DNA of 64,000 bases. It comes from Streptomyces sp. A3M-1-3. GTDB lineage: Bacteria > Actinomycetota > Actinomycetes > Streptomycetales > Streptomycetaceae. The notes beneath the pieces are model-generated. The model saw only the letters and a list, made by a program, of their open reading frames with translations, did not search any database and was not told the origin of the DNA. The stretch is from the NCBI RefSeq assembly GCF_024213665.1, contig NZ_JANAVP010000017.1:100423-164422 (forward strand), in the 5' to 3' direction. This document shows positions 44,670 to 53,585 of this stretch, piece after piece. The translations under genes and the position numbers were made by a program. The stretch's first letter is position 1; each line of letters opens with the position of its first letter.

Positions 44670-46364
44670 ATGATGGAAAACCCGAGAGTGCTCGGCGTTG
44701 TGCGTCTCAGCGTCGTGCAGGACGACACCACATCCCCGGCGCGTCAGCGCCAGCACATCCAGCACTGGGCGGATACGCCCAACATCATGGGAACGATCGT
44801 GGGTTGGGCCGAGGACCTCGACGTGTCCGGCAGCCTGGACCCGTTCAAGCGTCCGGGTCTCGGGCCTTGGCTGGCCGAGCATGCCGACGAGTTTGACGTG
44901 TTGTGCGTCTGGAAGCTGGACAGACTCACGCGCCGGTCGCTGCACTTCTCACAGCTTCTGGAGTGGTGCGACAGGAACGGCAAGTTCATCGTCTCTACAA
45001 GCGAGGGGTTCGATCTCTCCACGCCCATGGGCAAGACGTTCGCCCGCATCATCGCCGCGTTCGCGGAAGGCGAGTGGGAAGCGATCCGGGCACGGAACAT
45101 GGACGCTCAGCGCAAGTTGGTTGAAGACGGTGCTTGGCACGGTGGCCAGACACCCATGGGGTATGTCCTCGAACGACGCGAGGAGGGCGGGAAGGTCCTC
45201 GTTCAGGATGAGACGTACGGACCGCTGATGCGCCAGATCGTCAGGGACATCGAAGATGGAATGACGATGTACCGCATCTGCCGTGAACTCAACGAGAAGG
45301 GTGTTCCCTCATGGCGGGACCATCTGCGTCTGCGCGCCGGGCAGCCGTCCCGGAACGGGGAATGGCGCACAGGGCCACTTGAGAAGGCCCTCAAGAACCC
45401 CAGGATGACGGGAGTCCAGATGTTCCGAGGGCAGATCGTGGACGACGACGACGGCAACCCGCGGATGATCAACGATGAGCCGCTTCTGACGCTGAGCGAG
45501 TGGCACTCGGTGTTGTCGCGGCTGGAGGAGCGCTCTCCAGCGAACCGCGCTTCGCGCACGACCTACATGCTTTCTGGCATCGCCAAGTGCGGTAAGTGCG
45601 AGGGGCCGATGTACATCAAGGTCAGGCCGGCCAAGGGGAAGCCACGCGAGGAGGGTTACTACCACTACGTCTGCGGCAGAGCACATCGCGGAATCCAGTG
45701 CGACGGATCTGCCACCAGTCGCAAGGATGACCTTGAAGCGGTCATAGACGAAGCGCTCTTGACCCACCTTGGCCAATCCGAGGTGATGGTCAAGGCTGCT
45801 CAAGCCACGACTGATCACAGGGCGGAACTATCCGCTGTTCAGGGGCGTCTGGCGCGTCTCGAACGCGACTTCCTCAACGGGAGGTACGACGAGGAGGGAC
45901 AGGAAGAGTCCTACTGGCGCATGCACAGGTCCTTGTCGGGAAAGGGATCACGCCTCAAGGAACTGGTCGCGAAAGCGCCGGAACAGAAGTACGTCGGCAC
46001 GGGCAAGAAATTCGCCGAGATGTGGGCGGCGAAGGACGCCGAGGACCGGCGGGCGTTCCTGACACAGCACAAGGTGTCGGTAACCGTCTACAAGAGTCTC
46101 GTCGAATGGTCGCCCTTCTCGGCGGTGATTGAGCTCGGTGATCTCACGGCCATGGCCATGAGCGCTGGTCTCGCCATCACTGACAGTCCGGAGAATCAGA
46201 ACGTGATCGTCGGCTACCAGATCCCTGCAAAGGGCGCACCGCGGTGGTTCACCAAGCGTTGGCCGATGTGGCATCAGGGAAACCCGTTCGTACTGCACGG
46301 CACGCAGGCAGACCGTCCAACCGTCCCCAAGCAGCGGGCAGTACGAGAGAGCACATCTCGTTGA
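44670..46364 (+). CDS. Large serine recombinase (phage/ICE-type integrase)
   Basis: A 564-residue site-specific recombinase. ATG 44670 (or 44673) is chosen because the resolvase domain begins right after it: VLGVVRLSVVQ with the catalytic Ser, then DVLCVWKLDRLTRRSLHFSQ. The recombinase domain follows (GTWHGG-type turn, GAWHGGQTPMGYVL; YRICRELNEKGVPSW), a zinc ribbon (SGIAKCGKCEGPMY ... YYHYVCG), a coiled coil and a C-terminal extension. It appears intact. No attachment-site pair or accompanying phage/ICE genes were found, so the parent element is mostly gone. Confidence 0.9.
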   Translation: MMENPRVLGVVRLSVVQDDTTSPARQRQHIQHWADTPNIMGTIVGWAEDLDVSGSLDPFKRPGLGPWLAEHADEFDVLCVWKLDRLTRRSLHFSQLLEWCDRNGKFIVSTSEGFDLSTPMGKTFARIIAAFAEGEWEAIRARNMDAQRKLVEDGAWHGGQTPMGYVLERREEGGKVLVQDETYGPLMRQIVRDIEDGMTMYRICRELNEKGVPSWRDHLRLRAGQPSRNGEWRTGPLEKALKNPRMTGVQMFRGQIVDDDDGNPRMINDEPLLTLSEWHSVLSRLEERSPANRASRTTYMLSGIAKCGKCEGPMYIKVRPAKGKPREEGYYHYVCGRAHRGIQCDGSATSRKDDLEAVIDEALLTHLGQSEVMVKAAQATTDHRAELSAVQGRLARLERDFLNGRYDEEGQEESYWRMHRSLSGKGSRLKELVAKAPEQKYVGTGKKFAEMWAAKDAEDRRAFLTQHKVSVTVYKSLVEWSPFSAVIELGDLTAMAMSAGLAITDSPENQNVIVGYQIPAKGAPRWFTKRWPMWHQGNPFVLHGTQADRPTVPKQRAVRESTSR

Positions 46365-46560
46365 CGACGCCGTGAGTCCTTGTGAGGCTGCCCGCATGTG
46401 CGGCCCTTCGGATCGTGCAGCCTCGATGAGGCACAGCGAAGTGCCCCTCCTCTATCCTCCACCCGAAGGAACTCCGCCGAGGATGTCGAGATCGCATCGT
46501 CGGCTCCGTCCCTGGAGTGAATGCGCCAAGCTGGGTGCAACAGGAGACAAGGAGCTGGAG

Positions 46561-46635
46561 ATGACCAGGTATCTGCTGGCCGTGACGTACCAGGACGGTG
46601 TCGACATGCCGCCGATGACGGAGCGAAAGCCCTAG
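46561..46635 (+). pseudogene. YciI/DGPF-like gene, first 24 codons only
   Basis: ATG 46561 follows a good ribosome site (GGAG, tggagATG context) and encodes MTRYLLAVTYQDGVDMPPM, the start of a YciI/DGPF-domain protein (a family often fused or linked to ECF sigma factors). After MTERKP the sequence becomes the end of an insertion element. Confidence 0.6.
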
Positions 46636-47515
46636 GTCCTGTCCGATGGGTCAGGTAACTCACCTGTTGGCCGATCGTTGCGCTCGGTGTGGGGCGAGGT
46701 GATCTTTCTGATGACGAATGGGCTCGGCTGGAACCTCACCTGCCGAGGAGCGTGGGTCGGGGTGGACGGTGGCAGTGTCACCGCCGGGTGATCAACGGGA
46801 TTCTGTTCCGGCAGCGGACCGGCCTGCCGTGGCGGGATCTGCCGTCCCGGTTTGGGAAGTGGAAGACGGTTCATGACCGTCATCGCAGGTGGTCAGCGGA
46901 CGGCACGTGGGAGAGGATTCTGCGGGCCGTCCAGGCCGAGGCCGATGCCGAGGGCCGGATCGACTGGAGCATGGTGAGCGTGGACTCCACCTCCTGCCGG
47001 GCTCATCAGCACGCGGCAGGAGTCCGTTCCCGTTCACCGAGAATTGCCGGCAGACGCAGCAGGCCCGTGCATCACCGCCCCGACGAGGCTCTGGGCCGTT
47101 CACGAGGCGGATTGAACTGCAAGATCCACTTGGTGGGTGAGGGTGGGTTCCGCCCGCTCGCCTTCGTCATCACGCCCGGCCAGTGGGGCGACGCCCCGCA
47201 GCTGTTCCCGTGCTGGAACAGATCAGGGTTCCTCGGCCAGGAGGCGGACACCCACGTACTCGGCCCGACCACCTCGGGGGCGACAAGGCATACTCGTCCC
47301 GCCGTAACCGCCGTTACCTGCGGCAGCGCCAGGGCGGCCGCCCGACCGGCTTCGACAGAGCGATCTACCGTCGCCGCAACGAAGTGGAACGGACGATCAA
47401 CAGGCTCAAGACTTTCCGCGCGGTCGCGACCCGTTACGACAAGAGGGCCTAGGTCTTTCATGGCACGGTGACCGTCGCCGCTATCCGCCTTTGGCTCCGC
47501 ACTGGGTGAGGGCCC
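46634..47515 (+). mobile_element. IS5-family-type insertion element, decayed
   Basis: Left edge at about 46634 (aggtcctgtccgatgggtc), where the YciI-like gene is cut. The right edge is unclear: no matching inverted terminal repeat was found between 47456 and 47530. The coding part is in the next entry. Confidence 0.6.
46689..47453 (+). pseudogene. IS5-family-type transposase, frameshifted, internally shortened, early stop
   Basis: Frame one reads LSDDEWARLEPHLPRSVGRG through WSMVSVDSTSCRAHQHAAG (first catalytic Asp) to TPGQWGDAPQLFP near 47205. The rest is in another frame: VPVLEQIRVPRPGGGHPRTR, GGDKAYSSRRNRRYLRQR (second Asp), then GFDRAIYRRRNEVERTINRL (catalytic Glu). About 15-25 residues normally found between the last two are missing. 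A TAG at 47451 stops the frame where relatives continue as YDKRAYVFHGTVTVAAIRLW; that tail is still readable to 47510. Confidence 0.8.
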
Positions 47516-47529
47516 CCGCTCAGAGCTCC

Positions 47530-47880
47530 TTAGCCCGGGTAGTGGCGCTGAAGTTCGCTGAGCACGCGCTCGTCGGCGGCCCTGATGTCCCACAACGAGC
47601 TATCCACTTCGGTCAGGACGACAACCAGCCCGTCCTCGGCGAACCCACAAACCTCAGCGTCGATCAACTGGAACCCCGGGGTCGTCAGCGACAGCAGCGT
47701 CAACGTGTCCATACCGGACCCTGCGGACCATCGCTCCATCTCGACACAGCGAGGATCCACCATCTCGTCGATCTCAACGCGCCACGTCAGTCCCAGGCCG
47801 AAGCTGCCAAGCCGAACCAACAGTTCAGCAAGCGTCACGTAGTGACTTCCCTGCCAGGCAGGGAAGGTGATCCCCTTCAT
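47530..47880 (-). CDS. Hypothetical protein
   Basis: 116 residues from ATG 47880 (a frame to 47937 exists). FPAWQGSHYVTLAELLVRLG, then MVDPRCVEMERWSAGSGMDT and the well-formed end WDIRAADERVLSELQRHYPG. It looks like a soluble alpha/beta protein and may be an immunity- or SMI1-like protein, but no family is assigned. It lies between two decayed insertion elements. Confidence 0.55.
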   Translation of the reverse strand: MKGITFPAWQGSHYVTLAELLVRLGSFGLGLTWRVEIDEMVDPRCVEMERWSAGSGMDTLTLLSLTTPGFQLIDAEVCGFAEDGLVVVLTEVDSSLWDIRAADERVLSELQRHYPG

Positions 47881-47940
47881 CCCTGCTTCTGCTTCGGCCG
47901 TATACCGCGACAAGCGATCCCCCGCGTTCGGCACCAAACG

Positions 47941-48240
47941 CTAGATGATCGATTCCAAGGGATCGGCTGAGCCGATCCGGGGCGGTCCCCACCGGCGCAT
48001 GACACGGACCTTGATGATCCGCCGCTCGGTGCGGGTCGGAGTGCGCCGCGGGCTGTGATGAGGGCGCAAGGACAGGTCGGCCATGCCCGCCACGCCCCGC
48101 TCACGGTAGCGGTCGGCCCACCGCTGGGCCGTGGTCGGCGAGACCTGGAAACGTTCCGCAGCCCGCCGCAGGGTCCAGCCGTCCTCGACCACGCAGCGGG
48201 CCAGGCGCAGACGGCCGGTCTCGGTCAGGGGCGCATTACG
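47941..48240 (-). pseudogene. IS481-family transposase, N-terminal fragment
   Basis: Reads NAPLTETGRLRLARCVV, then TLRRAAERFQVSPTTAQRWA (HTH), SLRPHHSPRRTPTRTERRI and RRWGPPRIG, the N-terminal DNA-binding part of IS481 transposases. Its first codons (MAHRN) are at 49467-49451, on the other side of the ISL3 insertion. The DDE catalytic domain is absent; the frame ends at 47941 in unrelated sequence. Confidence 0.82.
48233..48240 (+). repeat. Target-site duplication, left copy
   Basis: gcattacg, identical to 49451-49458. Confidence 0.92.
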
Positions 48241-49450
48241 GGGTCTTCGAACTTGAGCGGTGCAGTTCCGGTGCCTGCATTGACTGTCTGTCACAGTCTG
48301 TGATCGGCAGTGTGGTTGTCACCCCTGGATGCAGGACGCCCGTGGTCCTGGTTGATCATTTCTGTTCTCTACGCAGAAGGATCACTGGGGAGCCACGGGC
48401 TTGGTCAACGATACGACGTTGCTGTTGGACCTGGACGGGGTGTCCGTCATCCGGGTCGAGCGGCTTGAGAACGGTACGCGCCGAGTCCATCTGGCCACGG
48501 CGGACACCTCGGCCAGAGCCTGCCCGGTGTGCGGGGTCTTCGCGTCCCGGGTGAAGGGGGCGGCGACCACCCGGCCGCGTGATCTCCCCTACGGAGAGCA
48601 CCCCCTGGAGTTCTTGTGGCACAAACGCCGCTGGTGGTGCCGGGAGGCGTCCTGTCCTCGGAAGTCGTTCACCGAGCAGATCCCGCAGATACCGGCCGGG
48701 GCCCGGTTGACCGAGCGGTTGCGGTGTGCGGCCGGACGCCAGGTCCGCGATGCCGGCTCCACCGTCGTGCAGGCCGCCCGCGACCTCGGCCTGTCCTGGC
48801 CGGTGGTGATGGATGCCTTCCGCACCGCCGCTGCGACCGTGACCGAGGCACCGCTGCCCGAGGTTTCGGTGCTGGGCATCGACGAGACCCGGCGCGGCCG
48901 CACCTGCTGGGAACAGGATCCCGACACCGGGAAGTGGCAGCTGACGCGGGACCGCTGGCACACCGGGTTCGTCGACGCGCTCGGCACCGGCGGGTTGCTC
49001 GGCCAAGTCGAGGGCCGCACCGCCGCCGACGTCCTGGCCTGGCTGTCCACCACGCCCCTGACCTGGCGCAAGACCATCCACCATGTCGCCATCGACATGT
49101 CGGCCACCTACCGGGCCGCGATCCGCACCCTCCTTGCCCTGGCCCGCACCGGCGCCGACCGCGAACAAGTACGCCATGCCCGATGGAAGTTCCTGACCTG
49201 GTGCGCGGACTCCGACATCCCCGAAGTCCGCACCCTCGCCGCCACCGTCGACCGCTTGTGGCCCGAGATCGCCGCGTTCATCGACACCGGTCACAGCAAC
49301 GCCAAGAGCGAGGGCATCAACCGCGTGATCAAGCTCGTCGCCCGCAACGCGTTCGGGTTCCGCAACGCCGACAGCCAACGTCTACGGACACGCTGCGTCA
49401 CCACCCGCCGCGCCCGCGGACACCTCCGCACCGCTCAACTTCGAAGACCC
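48241..49450 (+). mobile_element. ISL3-family insertion element, 1210 bp, defective
   Basis: Ends defined by a 22-bp terminal inverted repeat with one mismatch: left 48241-48262 (starts gggtcttcga), right 49429-49450 (ends tcgaagaccc). The 8 bases gcattacg lie directly outside both ends (48233-48240 and 49451-49458), the 8-bp target duplication expected for ISL3. Removing the element plus one copy restores the IS481 transposase start (M-A-H-R-N-A-P-L). Confidence 0.93.
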
Positions 49451-49594
49451 GCATTACGGTGGGCCATGAGGGCCTCTCTGGGACCCGGTGCAGATGTCGC
49501 AATCCACACCGAGCCAGAAGGCCCTCACCCATTTCAAGATCTCCTAGCGGAGACTTGCATCACCGTCCACAACCTCCCGGGTCAGAACACCTAG
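48401..49594 (+). pseudogene. ISL3-family transposase with internal deletion, reading out of the element
   Basis: TTG 48401 (GGGGAG upstream). Zinc finger (ACPVCGVF ... CREASCPRKSF), HTH (RLRCAAGRQVRDAGSTVVQA), first catalytic Asp in VLGIDETRRGR, catalytic Glu in HSNAKSEGINRVIK, then RTRCVTTRRARGHL. Between YRAAIRTLL and ALARTGADREQ about 75-85 residues of related transposases, including the VVDHFH segment with the second catalytic Asp, are missing, so it should be inactive. The frame has no stop inside the element: it crosses the right end at 49450 and stops at 49594 in IS481 leader DNA, adding about 47 foreign residues. Confidence 0.8.
49451..49458 (+). repeat. Target-site duplication, right copy
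   Basis: gcattacg, identical to 48233-48240. Confidence 0.92.
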
Positions 49595-49692
49595 GGCGCC
49601 TGCCGCGCAGAGTCGGCGACCATGGGATCCTTGACATGTAGGTATGGGTCACGGCGCGCGGTCGTGCCAGATCAAGGCTAGGAGCGGTTCCG

Positions 49693-51507
49693 GTGGCGCG
49701 TGCCCTTTTGTCACTCGAAATGGTCAGCAAGGTGTACGGCACCCGTACCCTGCTCGACGGCATCTCCCTCGGCGTGTCCGAGGGGGACAGGATCGGTGTC
49801 GTGGGCCGCAACGGTGACGGCAAGACGACCCTCATCCGGATGCTCGCGAAGCTGGAGGAGGCCGACAGCGGCCGGGTCACCCACAGCGGCGGACTGCGCC
49901 TCGGGGTGCTCACCCAGCACGATTCGCTCGACCCCGCCGCGACCATCCGGCACGAGATCATCGGCGACCTCGCCGACCACGAGTGGGCCGGCAACGCCAA
50001 GATCCGCGATGTGCTCATCGGCCTCTTCGGCGGGCTGGACCTGCCCGGCTTCGGGCACGGGCTGGACACCGTGATCGGCCCGCTCTCCGGCGGTGAGCGC
50101 CGCCGGATCGCGCTCGCCCAGCTGCTGATCGCCGAGCAGGACCTGGTCGTCCTCGACGAGCCGACGAACCACCTCGACGTCGAGGGCATCGCCTGGCTGG
50201 CCCAGCATCTCCAGGCGCGCCGCTCGGCGCTGGTCTGCGTCACCCACGACCGCTGGTTCCTCGACCAGGTGTGCACCCGGATGTGGGACGTCCAGCGGGG
50301 GGATGTGCACGAGTACGAGGGCGGCTACAGCGACTATGTGTTCGCCCGCGCCGAGCGTGAGCGCATCGCCGCCACCGAAGAGGTCAAGCGGAAGAACCTG
50401 GTCCGCAAGGAGCTGGCCTGGCTGCGGCGCGGCGCTCCGGCCCGGACCAGCAAGCCGCGCTTCCGCGTGGAGGCGGCCAACGAGCTGATCGCGGACGTGC
50501 CGCCGCCCCGGGACACCGCCGAGCTGATGAAGTTCGCGAACTCGCGCCTGGGCAAGACGGTCTTCGACATGGAGGACGTGACGGTCCAGGCCGGGCAGAA
50601 GGTGCTGCTCAAGCACCTCACCTGGCAGCTCGGCCCGGGCGACCGGGTCGGCCTCGTCGGCGTGAACGGCGCGGGCAAGACCTCGCTCCTGCGGGCGCTG
50701 GCCGAGGCCGCCCGTACCCAGGGCGACGAACAGCCCGTGGCCGGCAAGATCGCGGTCGGCAGGACCGTGAAGCTCGCCTACCTCTCGCAGGAGGTCGGCG
50801 AACTCGACCCGTCGCTGCGCGTGCTGGAGGCGGTCCAGCGGGTGCGCGACCGGGTGGACCTCGGCAAGGGCCGCGAGATGACGGCAGGCCAGCTGTGCGA
50901 GCAGTTCGGCTTCTCCAAGGAGAAGCAGTGGACGCCCGTCGGCGACCTCTCGGGCGGCGAGCGGCGCCGGCTGCAGATCCTGCGTCTGCTGATGGACGAG
51001 CCGAACGTCCTCTTCCTCGACGAGCCGACGAACGACCTCGACATCGAGACGCTGACCCAGCTGGAGGACCTGCTCGACGGCTGGCCGGGCTCGTTGATCG
51101 TCATCAGCCACGACCGGTTCTTCATCGAGCGGACCACCGACAAGGTGATGGCGCTGCTCGGCGACGCGTCGCTGCGGATGCTGCCGCGCGGACTCGACGA
51201 GTACCTGGAGCGCCGCCGACGGATCGTCGAGTCCGCGACGCCCGCTCCGGCGGCCGCGGCCGCGGCCGCGTCGGCTCCGGCGAAGGAGAAGCCGGCCGGG
51301 GACGCACGGGCGGCGAAGAAGGAACTGCAGAAGATCGAGCGGCAGCTGAACAAGCTTTCCGACCGCGAGACCATCCTGCACGCCCAGATCGCCGACAACG
51401 CCACCGACTTCGAGAAGGTGGCGAAGCTGGACGCGGAACTGCGTGAACTGATCGTCGGGCGCGACGAGTTGGAGATGCGCTGGCTGGAGCTTGCGGAGAG
51501 GCAGTGA
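49693..51507 (+). CDS. ABC-F family ATP-binding protein
   Basis: A 604-residue soluble twin-ATPase of the ABC-F class, which acts on ribosomes (translation factor or antibiotic protection) and not as a transporter. First domain: Walker A GRNGDGKTTL, signature PLSGGERRRIALAQ, Walker B LVVLDEPTNHLD. ABC-F linker helices about residues 215-285 (RAERERIAATEEVKRKNLVR). Second domain: GVNGAGKTSLL, DLSGGERRRLQIL, FLDEPTNDLDIE. The C-terminus is Ala-rich then coiled coil (RQLNKLSDRETILHAQIADN). GTG 49693 has GGAG 8 nt upstream. Normally close to ispE; here separated by 5.6 kb of mobile DNA. Confidence 0.9.
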   Translation: MARALLSLEMVSKVYGTRTLLDGISLGVSEGDRIGVVGRNGDGKTTLIRMLAKLEEADSGRVTHSGGLRLGVLTQHDSLDPAATIRHEIIGDLADHEWAGNAKIRDVLIGLFGGLDLPGFGHGLDTVIGPLSGGERRRIALAQLLIAEQDLVVLDEPTNHLDVEGIAWLAQHLQARRSALVCVTHDRWFLDQVCTRMWDVQRGDVHEYEGGYSDYVFARAERERIAATEEVKRKNLVRKELAWLRRGAPARTSKPRFRVEAANELIADVPPPRDTAELMKFANSRLGKTVFDMEDVTVQAGQKVLLKHLTWQLGPGDRVGLVGVNGAGKTSLLRALAEAARTQGDEQPVAGKIAVGRTVKLAYLSQEVGELDPSLRVLEAVQRVRDRVDLGKGREMTAGQLCEQFGFSKEKQWTPVGDLSGGERRRLQILRLLMDEPNVLFLDEPTNDLDIETLTQLEDLLDGWPGSLIVISHDRFFIERTTDKVMALLGDASLRMLPRGLDEYLERRRRIVESATPAPAAAAAAASAPAKEKPAGDARAAKKELQKIERQLNKLSDRETILHAQIADNATDFEKVAKLDAELRELIVGRDELEMRWLELAERQ

Positions 51508-51530
51508 TGGCGCGGTAACAAGGCCATCAC

Positions 51531-51569
51531 GGGCCGGTCCTCCCTTGGGAACAGGGGCTGGACCGGCCC
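51531..51569 (+). terminator. Terminator after the ABC-F gene
   Basis: Perfect 10-bp inverted repeat (gggccggtcc / ggaccggccc), 19-nt loop, 23 nt past the stop. Confidence 0.8.
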
Positions 51570-51727
51570 TTCCGGTATGGGGGCGGAGTGATAGAAAGAA
51601 CTCCCGCTCGACTGACGTAAATCTGCGGGATCCATGCCCGATTCGCTCCTTTCCGGCGGTGTTTCGCCGCCGGAATTGCGGGGGAGGCCGGTCGGGCAGC
51701 GGACCCCGCGTGAAGAGGTAAGTGCTG

Positions 51728-53515
51728 ATGAGTCAGCCACCCAACCAGCCACCGCAGGGGGGCTTCGGCGCGCCCCAGGATCCCCAACAGGGGGTCCCCA
51801 CGCCTCCGGCGCAGCCTCCGCAGATGCCGCCGGCCCCGCCGGCCCAGCCCGGTTACGGCTATCCGCAGGCACCGCAGCCCGGTTACGGCTACCCGCAGGG
51901 CGCACCGCCCGCCGGGGACAACCCGTACGCGCAGCAGCAGCCCGGCCCCTACGGCCGGCCCGGTCCGTACGGCGGCCAGCAGCAGCCCGGTCCGTACGGC
52001 GGCGGGCAGGCGCCCGGTCCGTACGGCCAGCAGGGCCCGTACGGCTACCCGCCCCAGCAGTTCCCGGGCGTCCCGGCGCCGGCCGGCGGCGGCAGGAACC
52101 CCTTCAAGGGCAAGCCCGCGCTCATTATCATCGCCGCGGCGGTGGCCGGCCTGCTCGTGATCGGCGGCGGCGCCTACGCGTTGGCCGGCGGCGGCGACGA
52201 GGACGACAAGCCGAAGGCCGGCAAGAGCCAGGACGCGAAGCCGAGCAGCTCGCCCAGCGTCGACGAGGGCGACGGCAGTGGCGACGGCGAGCAGACCAAC
52301 GAGGGCCTCAACGCAGGGCGCAAGCCGGGCGAGGACAAGGTCCTGTGGCTGAAGACGAACGACATCGACGTGCCCGGCAGTGGCGCCGACGCACTCGGCA
52401 TGTGGTTCGCGGGCGATGTGGTCGCCAAGGTCTCGTACAAGTCGGTCACCGCGTACGGCGTCGCCGACGGCCGGAAGAACTGGTCCGTCCCGTTCACCGG
52501 CGACATCTGCGGAGCGCCCCGGCAGACCACCACGGACGGCAAGGTCGTGGTCGGCTTCAAGGACGGCACCTCCAAGGACGCCGACTGCAACCAGCTCAAG
52601 ATGATCGACCTCAAGACCGGCAAGGAGGGATGGACGAAGGAGGTCCCCAAGGAGGGCGCCTTCGACATCATGACCCAGCTGGAGTTGGCGATCAGCGGGG
52701 ACACCGTCACCGCCAGCCGGATGGGCCCGTCCAGCGCCTTCCGGGTCAGCGACGGCACGAAGCTGTTCGGCAAGACATCCGGCCCGTGCACCCCCGCCTC
52801 GTTCGCGGGCGGCGCGAGGCTGATCGCCGTCGAGACGTGCACCAAGTCCGAGACCGAGCAGGTCGAGGAGTTCGACCCGGTGACCGGCAAGGCCAAGTGG
52901 ACGTTCAAGGTCCCCAAGGGCTGGACGGTCAGAAAGGTCTACTCCGTCACCCCGCTCGTCCTCTACATGACGAACAAGGACAAGAACCAGTGGAACGTCA
53001 CCACGTTCAAGACTGACGGCAGGGTCCGCTCGCAGCTCGAGACCAAGGACAGCTTCCAGCCCGACTGCGGATTCTCCGTCCTCGACCGCGACCTGCAGGG
53101 CTGCATCGGCGCGGTGGCCGACGCCAACACGCTCTACCTGCCGACCGAGCCGAAGTCGGGCGGAAGCGGCGGCCGTTCCAACGAGATCGTCGCCTTCGAC
53201 CTCAACACCGGCAAGGCCAAGTGGCGTTCAGCGGCCGGCGAGGGCCGCACGATGATGCCGCTCAAGGCGGAGGGCGGAAGCCTCGTGGCGTACCTGGAGC
53301 CGACGTACGACAAGGGCGGCTCGGTCGCGAGCATCGCCGCGGGCGGCGGCAACCCGAAGGTGCTGCTTCAGCACCCCGAGGCGGCCTCCGACATCGAGGA
53401 CTCCTTCTTCTCGAAGCAGGTCGACTACGTGGACGGCCGGTTCTTCATCTCGACCACCCGGCTCTCGGGCAAGGACGACGCCGAGGAGAAGCTCATGATG
53501 GCCTTCGGCAAGTGA
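51728..53515 (+). CDS. Membrane-anchored PQQ-like beta-propeller protein, copy 1
   Basis: A 595-residue protein. Pro/Gly/Tyr/Gln-rich cytoplasmic N-terminus (residues 1-120, repeats of PGYGYPQ and PGPYG), one TM (PALIIIAAAVAGLLVIGGGA) near residue 140, an acidic linker, then a PQQ-like propeller outside the cell (blades such as VTAYGVADGRKNWSVPF and VEEFDPVTGKAKWTFKVP). AGAGG upstream supports ATG 51728. Such proteins are numerous in Streptomyces; the disordered tail may mediate clustering. A paralogue follows. Confidence 0.82.
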   Translation: MSQPPNQPPQGGFGAPQDPQQGVPTPPAQPPQMPPAPPAQPGYGYPQAPQPGYGYPQGAPPAGDNPYAQQQPGPYGRPGPYGGQQQPGPYGGGQAPGPYGQQGPYGYPPQQFPGVPAPAGGGRNPFKGKPALIIIAAAVAGLLVIGGGAYALAGGGDEDDKPKAGKSQDAKPSSSPSVDEGDGSGDGEQTNEGLNAGRKPGEDKVLWLKTNDIDVPGSGADALGMWFAGDVVAKVSYKSVTAYGVADGRKNWSVPFTGDICGAPRQTTTDGKVVVGFKDGTSKDADCNQLKMIDLKTGKEGWTKEVPKEGAFDIMTQLELAISGDTVTASRMGPSSAFRVSDGTKLFGKTSGPCTPASFAGGARLIAVETCTKSETEQVEEFDPVTGKAKWTFKVPKGWTVRKVYSVTPLVLYMTNKDKNQWNVTTFKTDGRVRSQLETKDSFQPDCGFSVLDRDLQGCIGAVADANTLYLPTEPKSGGSGGRSNEIVAFDLNTGKAKWRSAAGEGRTMMPLKAEGGSLVAYLEPTYDKGGSVASIAAGGGNPKVLLQHPEAASDIEDSFFSKQVDYVDGRFFISTTRLSGKDDAEEKLMMAFGK

Positions 53516-53585
53516 GTCCGCTGAACACGTCCCACGAGCACTCCGACCCCGTCCCCCACTTCCCTTCCTCAGAGGTACGACCGCG

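Larger units (their letters stand above)
47941..49589 (-). mobile_element. IS481-family remnant interrupted by an ISL3 element
   Basis: The 5' end of an IS481-type element: about 120 bp of leader (49468-49589, beginning TGTTCTGACCCGGG on the minus strand), transposase ATG at 49467, ISL3 insertion after codon 5-6, then transposase codons from 48240 down to about 47975, where unrelated sequence begins. The 3' two-thirds are missing. Confidence 0.75.

Noticed and set aside
46689..47453. Functional programmed frameshift in the IS5-type transposase
   Set aside because: No slippery run at the shift, an internal segment is missing and a TAG truncates the C-terminus, so decay is more likely.
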